From Miniphocaeibacter massiliensis (GTDB taxonomy: Bacteria; Bacillota; Clostridia; Tissierellales; Peptoniphilaceae), in NCBI RefSeq assembly GCF_900232905.1, contig NZ_OCTQ01000003.1, positions 1-64,000 of the forward strand: a stretch of DNA of 64,000 nt. The letters are read 5' to 3'. The translations under genes were made by a program, and so were the position numbers. Numbering within the stretch: the first letter of the stretch is position 1; each line of letters opens with the position of its first letter. The notes under the pieces were generated by a model. It did not search any database and was not told the origin of the DNA. It saw nothing but the letters and a program-made list of their open reading frames with translations. This document shows, piece after piece, positions 52,956 through 61,960 of this stretch.

Positions 52956-54429
52956 TTTTAATACCTTCCTTTTTGGTTTTTAATTTAAACAATAAACCTA
53001 ATATCATTATTGCAATTATTGGCACCATAGCCACCATAGCTATTACTCCAAAACCATCTCTTAGAACATCTGCTGTAGATGTTGCATCTGCTGCCCCTTG
53101 AGTTAAAGCTAAGACAAATGTCGCTGTCATAGGTCCAGAAGCAACGCCTCCTGAGTCAAAAGCTATCCCTACAAATAATGGAGGTGTAAAATAACTTAAG
53201 ATTATAGCTATAACAAATCCTGGAACTAGCAACATCCATATTTTTAATTCGGGTATTACAATCCTTAACATAGATAAACATACAGCTACAGCGACTCCTA
53301 TTGACAAAGTTGCAAGTATTATTTTTCTTGGAATATATCCACTAGTTACATCTTCTACTTGTGAAGACAAGACATATACCGCTGGTTCTGCAAGTACAAC
53401 TACCATACCTATGATTATCCCTAAAACAGGAAGTATAATCTGACTTTCAATGCTTGCCATTTTTTGGCCCATTAGCCTTGCCACATCCAAAAATCCAGCA
53501 TTTACACCATTAAGAAATAAAACTAATCCTAAGTAAGTGTAAAAAAGACCTATTATAATTCTTATAAACTCTCTCTTCTTTAATTTGAAAATTGTAAAAT
53601 TCATTAATATAAATAATAAAGCTATTGGTAAGAGTGCTATTAGCGATTCTGGAATAGTATGCTTAAACGTTTGCATTATAGGAGATATTATTCCCCTTAC
53701 TGGCTCAAATTTTTCAGCTGTTCCCTGTATTTTATCAGCACCCATAACTAGACTTAAAATCATAACTGCAAGTATTGGTCCAGTTGACGCCATACCTACA
53801 AGACCAAAGCTATCCTCCTCACTAACACTAGAACCTTTTAATTTAGAAACGCCTAGTCCCATTGCCAAAATAAATGGAGTTGTCATAGCTCCTGTAGTTG
53901 CACCTGATGCATCAAATGCTATTGCTTGAAATTCTTCTGATATAAATGCAAATATTATAAATATCAATAAATAAATAAAAGAAAAAATATAGCTAAATTT
54001 GACTCTAAATAATATCCTTAAAAATCCAATTGCAATCATTGAACCTACTCCAACAGAAACAACACCTACTATTAAGTTTGGTGCTATTGTTCCTCCCATG
54101 GCTGAAGAAACTTGATTAGCTAATATTAAAAGGTCTGGTTCTGCTACTGTTATTAAAAACCCTAGTATAAAACCTAACCCTAAGACTTTAAATATAGTTT
54201 TTGACTTTGCAACATACTCTCCCATTACTGTTCCAATTTCTGAAACACCTATTTCTGCTCCCCATAAAAATACACCTAGTCCTAAAATAATTATTATCGC
54301 TCCTAATAGAAACCTTATATATAGATCAATATCTACTGGTGCTAATGTGAAATTTAAAATTGTAACTATTAGTGTAATTGGTAGAACAGATAGTGAAACT
54401 TCTTTGATTTTATCTTGTAATATCTTCAT
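52948..54429 (-). CDS. DUF1538 family membrane protein
   Basis: A 493-residue polytopic protein with two homologous halves of about six helices. Each half carries the pair of motifs ITVAEPDLLILANQV plus IAFDASGATTGAMTTPFIL (first half) and VVLAEPAVYVLSSQV plus IAFDSGGVASGPMTATFVL (second half), so the fold probably has internal pseudo-symmetry with the acidic residues at its centre. This is DUF1538, a transporter-like family of unknown substrate, frequently coupled to PII-like genes. AAGGAAGGAG precedes the ATG. Confidence 0.88.
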   Translation of the reverse strand: MKILQDKIKEVSLSVLPITLIVTILNFTLAPVDIDLYIRFLLGAIIIILGLGVFLWGAEIGVSEIGTVMGEYVAKSKTIFKVLGLGFILGFLITVAEPDLLILANQVSSAMGGTIAPNLIVGVVSVGVGSMIAIGFLRILFRVKFSYIFSFIYLLIFIIFAFISEEFQAIAFDASGATTGAMTTPFILAMGLGVSKLKGSSVSEEDSFGLVGMASTGPILAVMILSLVMGADKIQGTAEKFEPVRGIISPIMQTFKHTIPESLIALLPIALLFILMNFTIFKLKKREFIRIIIGLFYTYLGLVLFLNGVNAGFLDVARLMGQKMASIESQIILPVLGIIIGMVVVLAEPAVYVLSSQVEDVTSGYIPRKIILATLSIGVAVAVCLSMLRIVIPELKIWMLLVPGFVIAIILSYFTPPLFVGIAFDSGGVASGPMTATFVLALTQGAADATSTADVLRDGFGVIAMVAMVPIIAIMILGLLFKLKTKKEGIKNV

Positions 54430-54920
54430 CTATTCTCCTTCCTTAGTATATATTTAAAAAATTTATAGTTTTTTATTTTTTCTTAGTTTATATATAATTA
54501 ATTATTTAATACAAATTTAAATTGTTGTAATTGAGAATAATTATTCCTAATTTAAATACTTTTTTTGAATATATAAATATAAAAAATTTCTTAACTTGAA
54601 TTTATCGAAATAAAAAGTGAAATTATAAAATATTACTTGTTCTAAAATAATCTCATAAATTTTGTTATTTTAGTAATATTGTTTCTAAATGATAAAAGAA
54701 ACTACTAAAATATTTTTTTAAATTTACCTTTATGAATTTTCATTCTATATTAACTTAACTTTTATTATATCACAAAGATATTTTTCATTAATGTTAAATC
54801 GGCTAAATTTAAAACTTTACAAGTTGTTAGTTCTATTAATTAACAAATTAAGCTATTACTTCACATTGATTTTATGCGCAACAAATGATATATTTTATCT
54901 ATAAATTTTAAGGAGGACTC
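54430..54920. other. Intergenic region between DUF1538 and the iron-type ABC operon
   Basis: About 490 nt, very AT-rich, stops in all frames. It holds the promoters of both divergent operons; only the one next to the binding-protein gene is clear (separate entry). A palindrome TGAGAATAATTATTC at 54532-54546 is loosely Fur-box-like. No RNA gene is recognised. Confidence 0.6.
54866..54894 (+). promoter_or_regulatory. Promoter of the iron-type ABC operon
   Basis: TTGATT (54866-54871), 17 nt, TATATT (54889-54894), 27 nt before the binding-protein ATG. Spacing is ideal; hexamers are each one or two bases off consensus in an AT-rich background. Confidence 0.5.
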
Positions 54921-55994
54921 ATGAAAAAATTATCTTTTAAAATATTATCTTTATTATTACTACTTTCTGTTTTTATGGTAGGCTGTGGTAACAAAGATAA
55001 AGAAACAAGTACAAAAGACACTTCTGCTGGTAATAGTAAGACTGTAGACTTTGAAGGTAGAACATTAAATGTAGTTACTACATCTGATGCTTATGTAGAT
55101 TTATTTAACAAATTTGCAGAAAAAACTAACTGTAAGGTTGAATTTTTATCTATGTCTAGTGGAGAGGTTTTAGCTAAAGTAAAAGCTGAAGGTGGAACAC
55201 CTATGGCAGATTTATGGTTTGGTGGTGGACTAGATGCATTTATGGATGCTAAAAACGAAGGACTTTTAGATTCTTATAAGTCTGATGCAACAGAAAAAGT
55301 TGATTCTAAATATAAAGACTCTGAAGGATACTGGTATTCTAAAGGACTTACTGTAGTAGGTTTCTTAGTAAATAACGATGTAATTAAAGATAAAAATTTA
55401 GAAATACCTAAATCTTGGTCTGATTTAGCTGATGAAAAATACAAAGGAGAAGTTATAATGAGTGATCCTTCTATTTCTGGAACGAATTATGCTGCTCTTA
55501 AAGGTCTTTTAGATATGTACGGTGAAGAAGAAGGCTGGAAATATATTGAAAAGCTAAATGCAAATATAGATTTTTATGGCAAAAGAGGAAAAGACCCTCA
55601 AGAAAAGACTTCTGCTGGAGAATTTGGTGTTGGAATTATACCAGTGGACAAATCTTCATTTGATTTAGCAAAAGATAATAATCTTACTGTAGTATATCCT
55701 GAAGATGGTATTCCTTGGGTTCCAGAAGGTGTAGCTGTATTTAAAGATAGTAAAAATGCAGATATTGCTAAAGCTTTTATTGACTTCATGTTAGAAGATG
55801 CTAATTTAGAAGAATTAGCTAAACTAGATGGAAAAGATACAAACCAAATAATAAAGTCTGGAATAAAAGGATTTGATTTAGGACTGCCAGCCGATAAATT
55901 AATAAAAGAAGATCTATCAACTTTTGGAACAAGTAGAGAAACTGTTTTAAACAAGTGGAAAGAAATTGCTGGAAATAAAGCAAGTGTTGAATAA
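54921..55994 (+). CDS. Iron(III)-type ABC transporter binding lipoprotein
   Basis: A 357-residue extracellular solute-binding lipoprotein. The signal peptide ends SVFMVGC (Cys 22) and a Thr/Ser/Lys linker follows. Landmarks of the FbpA/AfuA family are PMADLWFGGGLDAFMDAKNE, FLVNNDVIKDK, KSWSDLADEKYKGEVIMSDP and GVAVFKDSKNADIAKAFIDF. This family binds Fe3+ but also phosphonates, sugar phosphates or polyamines, so iron is a guess. The tyrosine pair that clamps iron in FbpA cannot be assigned by eye. AAGGAGG precedes the ATG. Confidence 0.85.
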   Translation: MKKLSFKILSLLLLLSVFMVGCGNKDKETSTKDTSAGNSKTVDFEGRTLNVVTTSDAYVDLFNKFAEKTNCKVEFLSMSSGEVLAKVKAEGGTPMADLWFGGGLDAFMDAKNEGLLDSYKSDATEKVDSKYKDSEGYWYSKGLTVVGFLVNNDVIKDKNLEIPKSWSDLADEKYKGEVIMSDPSISGTNYAALKGLLDMYGEEEGWKYIEKLNANIDFYGKRGKDPQEKTSAGEFGVGIIPVDKSSFDLAKDNNLTVVYPEDGIPWVPEGVAVFKDSKNADIAKAFIDFMLEDANLEELAKLDGKDTNQIIKSGIKGFDLGLPADKLIKEDLSTFGTSRETVLNKWKEIAGNKASVE

Positions 55995-55998
55995 TTAT

Positions 55999-56026
55999 AA
56001 GGTGGCTTTAGCCACCTTGTTTTTTT
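55999..56026 (+). terminator. Intercistronic terminator-like hairpin after the binding-protein gene
   Basis: Perfect eight-base stem AAGGTGGC/GCCACCTT with a TTTA loop and a following GTTTTTTT, 4 nt after the stop codon and only 10 nt before the permease ATG. The next ribosome binding site (TTGGAG) lies just behind the T tract. Strong enough to end most transcripts after the binding-protein gene. Confidence 0.85.
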
Positions 56027-56035
56027 GGAGTAATT

Positions 56036-57670
56036 ATGAATAAAAAGAAAAAATCAATTAAATTTTTGGATAAAACCTTAATAGCTTTTATTTCTATAAT
56101 AGTTGTTTTATTTATCTTATATCCTTTTATAGCAGTATTCAAAGAGTCTTTATTTGAAGATGGAATTTTTAATATTTCTAAATTTTTTGATTTTTTAATT
56201 ACAGAAAAAAAATTAATTTCAAATTCTCTATTAATGGCTTTTCTTACAGCTATTTTAACAACCTCGGTAACTATTGCAATATCTATCTATTGGTTAATTA
56301 CTTCTAGTAAGTTTAAAAAGTTAATTAATTATGTATTGTTTTTAACTTTAGTATCTCCTCCTTTTATAACATCTCTATCATATATAAATTTATTCGGTAA
56401 AAGAGGTTTTATTACTTATGAACTTCTTGGTTTAAGACTTAACCCTTATGGTTTAAATGGTATTGTATTTATGCAAAGTGTAGGCTTTATATCTTTAAAT
56501 GCATTAATTTTAATTGGTATTTTAAAAAATATAGATTCTTCAACTATTAATAGCGCTCGTTCTTTAGGAGCAAAGACTAATAATATAATAGTCGATATTA
56601 TACTTCCTTACTTAAAATCTGGAATAATAGTAGTTTTTATGCTGACTTTTATTAGAAGTTTATCAGATTTTTCAACACCAGCTATAATTGGTGGTTCTTA
56701 TAATGTACTAGCCACAGAAGCTTATCTAAGTATAATCTCTATGGGAGATATTAACAGGTCTGCTCTAGTAAATTTAGTTTTATTCTTAATCGCAATAATT
56801 ATATTTTTAATTTTTAGAAATAACTTTAAACAAATTTCTATGAAGTCAGAAGTAAACAATAATTTAAAAATAGATATTAATAAACAAGGACTAATTTTTA
56901 ATGCCTTTAAAATATTATCGTTCTTTTTTCTGATAATGCTGATTATTCAATATAGTTCCATTTTCCTTTCAGCATTTACAAAGTCTAGAGGAGGAAATCT
57001 TTACTTTACTTTTGAAAATGTACTTAATAGTAAACAGTATTTTTCTAGTACTTATACCAGAAGCATTGTATATTCTTTAATAGCTGGAATTGTCAGTAGT
57101 TTTTTAGGTTTATTTATTGTATACTACCTTCAAATTAGAAAAATTAAATTTTTTAAATTTATAGATTTTATAGCTACACTACCATATATAGTTCCTGGAA
57201 CATTTTTTGGTATAGGCTATATTTTAGCCTTTAATAAAGCTCCTTTAAAATTAACTGGAACAGTTTATATAGTTGTTTTAAATCTAATTTTTAAACTTTT
57301 GCCTTTTGCTACAAAGACTAATATGACTTCTATATCTCAAATAAACAGAGAGTTAATTAACTCTACTAAAGACTTAGGTGCTTATAGTTTATATGACTTT
57401 AAAGATGTTGTTTATCCATTGTCTAAAGAAAGTTTATTTTTAACTTTTGTAAATGGATTTACTTCCTCTATGACAACTATAGGTTCAATAATCTTTTTGA
57501 TCTACCCATCTCAAAAAGTTATAACTTTGGTATTATTTGATGTTGTTCAAAGTGGTAAATACGGAGTTGCATCAGTCTTGTCTTGTTTGATAATAATAAC
57601 TTGTTTAATAGTTAATGCTTTATACCATAAATTAATCTCTAAAAGGAGTAGCTATGTTTTTAAAAATTGA
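56036..57670 (+). CDS. Iron-type ABC transporter permease (fused)
   Basis: A 544-residue permease with about twelve helices, i.e. two BPD_transp_1 units in one chain as in FbpB/AfuB. The two EAA coupling loops are SARSLGAKTNNIIVDIILPY near residue 178 and STKDLGAYSLYDFKDVVYPL near 440. It pairs with the overlapping ATPase gene. TTGGAG precedes the ATG. Confidence 0.92.
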   Translation: MNKKKKSIKFLDKTLIAFISIIVVLFILYPFIAVFKESLFEDGIFNISKFFDFLITEKKLISNSLLMAFLTAILTTSVTIAISIYWLITSSKFKKLINYVLFLTLVSPPFITSLSYINLFGKRGFITYELLGLRLNPYGLNGIVFMQSVGFISLNALILIGILKNIDSSTINSARSLGAKTNNIIVDIILPYLKSGIIVVFMLTFIRSLSDFSTPAIIGGSYNVLATEAYLSIISMGDINRSALVNLVLFLIAIIIFLIFRNNFKQISMKSEVNNNLKIDINKQGLIFNAFKILSFFFLIMLIIQYSSIFLSAFTKSRGGNLYFTFENVLNSKQYFSSTYTRSIVYSLIAGIVSSFLGLFIVYYLQIRKIKFFKFIDFIATLPYIVPGTFFGIGYILAFNKAPLKLTGTVYIVVLNLIFKLLPFATKTNMTSISQINRELINSTKDLGAYSLYDFKDVVYPLSKESLFLTFVNGFTSSMTTIGSIIFLIYPSQKVITLVLFDVVQSGKYGVASVLSCLIIITCLIVNALYHKLISKRSSYVFKN

Positions 57671-58598
57671 CAATATAAGTAAAAGTTATGGAAGTAATAA
57701 AGTACTAAGCGACTTTAATTTAGAAATAGATAAAAATGAATTAATATGTTTACTTGGTCCTAGTGGTTGTGGGAAAACTACGGTTTTAAATTGTATAGGT
57801 GGCTTTATTAAAGTAAATTCCGGAAAAATAATACTTGATAGCCAAGATATTACAAATTATTACCCTGAAGATAGAGAAGTTTCAACGGTTTTTCAATCTT
57901 ATGGATTATTTCCTCATATGACTGTACTTGAAAATGTAAGGTACGGACTTAAATTTAAAAATATTAAGAAAAAAGAAGCCAATAATATTGCACAAGATAT
58001 GCTTAATATAGTTAAACTTAAAAATTATGGTAACAAAAAAATAAACGAACTAAGCGGTGGAGAAAAACAAAGAGTTGCTCTTGCAAGAAGTTTAGTAGTT
58101 AAACCTAAAATTTTATTATTAGATGAGCCTCTTTCCAATTTAGACGCTCTACTTAGAATTGAACTTAGAGCTGAAATAAAAAGAATTCACAAAGAATTAA
58201 ATTTAACTACAATTCTAGTAACACATGATCAAGAAGAAGCTTTCTCTATAGCAGATAGAATAGTTTTAATGGACAAAGGAAAAATATCTTCCATGGGAAC
58301 AGTAAAAGATATATATTATTCTCCAAATAATTTGTTTTCTTTAAAATTTATAGGTTCTTCTAATATTTTAGAAAAAGATAACAGCGTTTATTATATTAGA
58401 CCAGAAAAAATACAATTGGCTTTTTCTAAAGATAAGTCAAATGCCATTATAATAGACAAATCTTTTCTAGGGGCTCTGGTGTCATATAAAGTTAAAGAAA
58501 ACAATGGTAATATATTAAAAGTAACAACTTTAAATAACCAAGATTTTAATGTAGGAGACAATGTTTTTGTTTCTTATAACCTTGAAATTTTACGATAA
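57654..58598 (+). CDS. Iron-type ABC transporter ATP-binding protein
   Basis: A 314-residue ATPase with Walker A LLGPSGCGKTTVLNCIGG, signature LSGGEKQRVALARSL, Walker B ILLLDEPLSNLDALLR and a short C-terminal TOBE-like domain starting YYIRPEKIQLAF, which may regulate uptake. AAAGGAG precedes the ATG; the first 17 nt overlap the permease gene. Confidence 0.93.
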   Translation: MFLKIDNISKSYGSNKVLSDFNLEIDKNELICLLGPSGCGKTTVLNCIGGFIKVNSGKIILDSQDITNYYPEDREVSTVFQSYGLFPHMTVLENVRYGLKFKNIKKKEANNIAQDMLNIVKLKNYGNKKINELSGGEKQRVALARSLVVKPKILLLDEPLSNLDALLRIELRAEIKRIHKELNLTTILVTHDQEEAFSIADRIVLMDKGKISSMGTVKDIYYSPNNLFSLKFIGSSNILEKDNSVYYIRPEKIQLAFSKDKSNAIIIDKSFLGALVSYKVKENNGNILKVTTLNNQDFNVGDNVFVSYNLEILR

Positions 58599-58610
58599 TA
58601 AGGAGTTTAA

Positions 58611-59837
58611 ATGAAAATTCTTCATATTATAGCTCAGTTACCATCTAAAACTGGTAGTGGAGTTTACTTTTCAAATTTAATAACAGAATTTAATAAAGAA
58701 CATGAAAACTATGCTATTTATGGTAATCAAGATAGTTGCGAATACCATTTTGACCTTATTTCGAAACAAAATAGCTATCCTGTTGAATTTTTCACAGATG
58801 AAATGGATTTTCATATAGTTGGTATGAGTGATGTTATGCCCTACAATAGCACTAAATACTGTGATATGACCGAAGAAATGATATACATTTGGAGAAGTTC
58901 TTTTGAAAAACAAATATTAAAAGCTTATGATGAAGTAAAACCTGACATCATTATTTGCCATCACCTTTGGATGTTAACTTCTTTAACAATAAATTTACTA
59001 GGAGATAAATGTGATAAAATAATAGGAATTTGTCATGGTACTGACATAAGACAAGCCTTACAAAATCCTATATTAAAAAATAATTATGTCACTAATTTAG
59101 ACAAGCTATATAAAATATTTGCACTAAGTAAAGATCAAGTATATGAAATATCTGAAGTTTATAATATAGATAGAGATAAAATCCTTGTAACTGGTGGAGG
59201 ATATAATCAAAATCTTTTTTACATTGACGATGAAATAAAAAATGATGATAACGGATTTTTAAATATTGTTTTTGCAGGCAAAATATCAGATTCTAAAGGT
59301 GTTTTTGAACTTATAGAGGCTTTTAAACTCCTAAATTATCCTAATGATATTATTTTAAACATAATAGGCACACCTCAAGGTGAAAATATTGAAAGAATTC
59401 ATAATGCTATAGGTAATTCAACAAATATTAAATTATTTAACGCGAAAAACCAAGAATCTCTTGCTGCTCTTTTTAGATATTCTAGTATTTTTGTACTTCC
59501 TTCATACTATGAAGGTTTAGGACTTGTAGCTATAGAAGCATTAGCAAGTGGAATGTTAGTTGTTTCTTCTAAATTAACAGCATTAATGGAAGTTCTTGGA
59601 GAAGAAGTAAACAAATCAAATATAATTGAATATGTTGAACTTCCTAGACTAAAAAATGTAGATACTCCTTATGAAGAAGATGTTCCAAATTATGTAAAAC
59701 AGCTTTCTGAAGCTATTGATTTACAAGTCCAAAGGGTAAAAAACAACGAAGAAATTCCTACAAAGATTTACGATATAATTAAACAAAACTCTTGGGAAAA
59801 TATATCTAAAGAAATTTTTAAAGAAATAACAAGTTAG
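58611..59837 (+). CDS. Family 4-type glycosyltransferase
   Basis: A 408-residue GT-B fold glycosyltransferase. The N-terminal part begins KILHIIAQLPSKTGSGVYFS, with the acceptor-side IICHHLWMLTSL and GICHGTDIRQAL. The C-terminal nucleotide-sugar domain has IVFAGKISDSKGVFELIEAF and the E-x7-E motif YYEGLGLVAIEALASGMLVV. It has no signal or membrane segment. It lies 12 nt behind the ABC ATPase gene with AAGGAG, so it belongs to the operon, an odd place for a sugar-transfer enzyme. Substrate unknown. Confidence 0.88.
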   Translation: MKILHIIAQLPSKTGSGVYFSNLITEFNKEHENYAIYGNQDSCEYHFDLISKQNSYPVEFFTDEMDFHIVGMSDVMPYNSTKYCDMTEEMIYIWRSSFEKQILKAYDEVKPDIIICHHLWMLTSLTINLLGDKCDKIIGICHGTDIRQALQNPILKNNYVTNLDKLYKIFALSKDQVYEISEVYNIDRDKILVTGGGYNQNLFYIDDEIKNDDNGFLNIVFAGKISDSKGVFELIEAFKLLNYPNDIILNIIGTPQGENIERIHNAIGNSTNIKLFNAKNQESLAALFRYSSIFVLPSYYEGLGLVAIEALASGMLVVSSKLTALMEVLGEEVNKSNIIEYVELPRLKNVDTPYEEDVPNYVKQLSEAIDLQVQRVKNNEEIPTKIYDIIKQNSWENISKEIFKEITS

Positions 59838-59850
59838 GAAAATATATTCT

Positions 59851-60201
59851 ATGAATTTTTATATAAAATCATTATATCTATGTGTAAAAGATATGAATCG
59901 TGCTATTAAATTTTATGAAGATTTTTTTGAACAGCCTGTTACTGAAAAAGATGATATTTATAGTGTATTTGATATTAAGGGATTTAGACTTGGACTTTTT
60001 GATTTTAAAAAAGTAAATGAAACACATATATTCGGTAACAATTGTTTGCCAAGCATAGAAGTAGAAAACTTAGATATGTTAAAAAATAAATTATTTGATA
60101 AAAAAATAGTTTTTAAAATTACTAAAATAGGAAATAATTGGGTTAGTGAATTTGAAGATAGTGAAGGAAATCACATTGAGCTTACTGCTCCTATAATATA
60201 A
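59851..60201 (+). CDS. VOC family (glyoxalase/dioxygenase-like) protein
   Basis: A 116-residue vicinal-oxygen-chelate fold protein with two beta-alpha-beta-beta-beta units. Family features are the start SLYLCVKDMNRAIKFYEDFF, the middle YSVFDIKGFRLGLFDFKK and the end SEFEDSEGNHIELTAPI. Likely metal ligands are the Glu of HIEL and possibly an earlier His. It is the last gene of the operon, 13 nt behind the glycosyltransferase gene. The ribosome binding site is weak, which suits translational coupling. Reaction unknown. Confidence 0.85.
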   Translation: MNFYIKSLYLCVKDMNRAIKFYEDFFEQPVTEKDDIYSVFDIKGFRLGLFDFKKVNETHIFGNNCLPSIEVENLDMLKNKLFDKKIVFKITKIGNNWVSEFEDSEGNHIELTAPII

Positions 60202-60212
60202 TTATTTTAAAT

Positions 60213-60245
60213 AAAAAAGCCCCTTTTAATTAGGGCTTTTTGTTT
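60213..60245. terminator. Bidirectional intrinsic terminator
   Basis: Nine-base stem AAAAAGCCC/GGGCTTTTT with a 10-base loop and flanking A and T runs, between the convergent VOC gene and the NitT/TauT-type ATPase gene. Confidence 0.88.
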
Positions 60246-60998
60246 TTAGTAATTTAAATGTTTCATAACTTCTTCTTTATACTTAAAAAACTCTAAACTA
60301 TTTCTATCTCTTGGATATGGTAGTTTTACTACTACCTCACTTCTTATTTGTCCTGGTCTTGGAGACATTACAATAATTCTATTTGAAAAATAAACAGCCT
60401 CTTCAATATCGTGAGTAACCATTACAGTTGTAAATTTTCTTTCAAGCCAAATATTTACTATTTCTTCTTGTATCTTAGACCTAGTAAAAGCATCCAACGC
60501 TCCTAATGGTTCATCTAATAGCAATATCTCTGGCTCTGTAGAAAGTGCTCTTACTAAAGAAACTCTTTGAGCCATTCCTCCAGATAATTCATGAGGGTAA
60601 GAATTTTCAAAAGTTTCCAGGCCAACTTTCTCTATTAAATATTCTATTAACTGTTCTTTTTCTTTAGTTTTTTCATTTTTAAGTTCTACTCCAAAAGATA
60701 TATTTTTAATTACTGATTTCCAAGGAAGAAGAGTTGGCTCTTGAAACATCATACCTACTTTTGAATTTGAACCATTTACCTTATCTTTTCCTATACTTAT
60801 GCTTCCTGATGTAGGTGTATCAAGTCCCGCTACTAATCTTAGCAATGTTGATTTTCCTGAACCACTAGAACCTACTATGGAAACAAATTCTCCAGCTTTT
60901 ATTTCTAAATTAATATCTTTTAATGCACTTAATTCGTTTGAATTTATATCACTAAAAATTTTATTTACATCATTTATATGAATACTTTCTCTTATCAT
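60246..60998 (-). CDS. NitT/TauT-type ABC transporter ATP-binding protein
   Basis: A 250-residue ATPase of the SsuB/TauB/NrtD group with Walker A SIVGSSGSGKSTLLRLVAG, signature LSGGMAQRVSLVRAL, Walker B ILLLDEPLGALDAFTR and the family C-terminus SPRPGQIRSEVVVKLPYPRD. The ATG at 60998 overlaps the permease stop as ATGA and AAGAAGGA precedes it; a longer frame reaching 61019 is rejected. It powers the importer encoded upstream. Confidence 0.93.
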   Translation of the reverse strand: MIRESIHINDVNKIFSDINSNELSALKDINLEIKAGEFVSIVGSSGSGKSTLLRLVAGLDTPTSGSISIGKDKVNGSNSKVGMMFQEPTLLPWKSVIKNISFGVELKNEKTKEKEQLIEYLIEKVGLETFENSYPHELSGGMAQRVSLVRALSTEPEILLLDEPLGALDAFTRSKIQEEIVNIWLERKFTTVMVTHDIEEAVYFSNRIIVMSPRPGQIRSEVVVKLPYPRDRNSLEFFKYKEEVMKHLNY

Positions 60999-61951
60999 CT
61001 TATAAATCCTTCTTGCCAAATTAATACTTTTGACTTTATTATATTTAATAATTTAGTAATACTAAGAAATATTACACAAATAATAAATGTCGCACCAAAT
61101 ACTCCCGAAAAATTACTCCAACCTTTTTGCCATGTTATATACCAACCTAACCCTGATTCAACACCTAACATCTCAGCTATCATTAGAGATGTACAAGCTA
61201 CGCTCATTCCTTGAGTTAATCCTTGAAATATATTTGGTGAAGCTGCTGGAATAGCTATTTTAAACATCTTTTGCACTTTATTTGCACCCATAATATCTGC
61301 AAGTTCAAAATATGTTTTCTTTACATTTCTAATTCCTGTCAATGTTGAAAAAGTAACAGGATACCAAGTTCCTAAAGCTATTAAAAATACACTGCCTTCA
61401 AACATCCTCGATCCGAACAATATAAATATTATAGATAACCATACAATAGATGGAATTGGTCCTAATATTCTTAATATAGGTGCCATCCAGTAGTTAACTT
61501 TTTCACTATATCCTGCAAAAAGTCCACTTATAAAGCCTACTAACACTCCAAAGAAATATCCTGTTAGTAGTAATAATAATGAGTTGCAAGTAGAAGAAAA
61601 AAGTATTTTTCTATCAGTGATTATTGCATTTATAATATTATCTGGCCATGGGAAAAATGGCATTTCTAAAAAACCTGTCTTTAATGTCATTATATCTAAT
61701 ATCATCAAAAGGATTATTACTGCTGTATTAAATGGTCCTTTATAGCTTAATTTTTCTAAAACTGGCTTTTTAAAAAATCCTACTATAAATTTTATTATTG
61801 TAATAATAATAAATATACCTATTAAAGCAGGATAAATATTGGTTTTTGTATTACTTCCAAAATCTGGAACTAAGTAATAATTTAATATACTAATTATTCC
61901 TGCAATTATTGGCAGAAAACATTTACCGTAAAATTTAAAATTGTTTTTCAT
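60995..61951 (-). CDS. NitT/TauT-type ABC transporter permease
   Basis: A 318-residue permease, longer than the roughly 260 usual for SsuC-like proteins because of two additional N-terminal helices (about residues 10-30 and 40-58). The core six helices and the EAA loop ELADIMGANKVQKMFKIAIPA near 225 are standard, as is the LGPIPSIVWLSIIFILFGS stretch. One base pair-coupled to the ATPase gene (4-base overlap) and 9 nt behind the binding-protein gene. Confidence 0.9.
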   Translation of the reverse strand: MKNNFKFYGKCFLPIIAGIISILNYYLVPDFGSNTKTNIYPALIGIFIIITIIKFIVGFFKKPVLEKLSYKGPFNTAVIILLMILDIMTLKTGFLEMPFFPWPDNIINAIITDRKILFSSTCNSLLLLLTGYFFGVLVGFISGLFAGYSEKVNYWMAPILRILGPIPSIVWLSIIFILFGSRMFEGSVFLIALGTWYPVTFSTLTGIRNVKKTYFELADIMGANKVQKMFKIAIPAASPNIFQGLTQGMSVACTSLMIAEMLGVESGLGWYITWQKGWSNFSGVFGATFIICVIFLSITKLLNIIKSKVLIWQEGFIR

Positions 61952-61960
61952 AAACTTACC

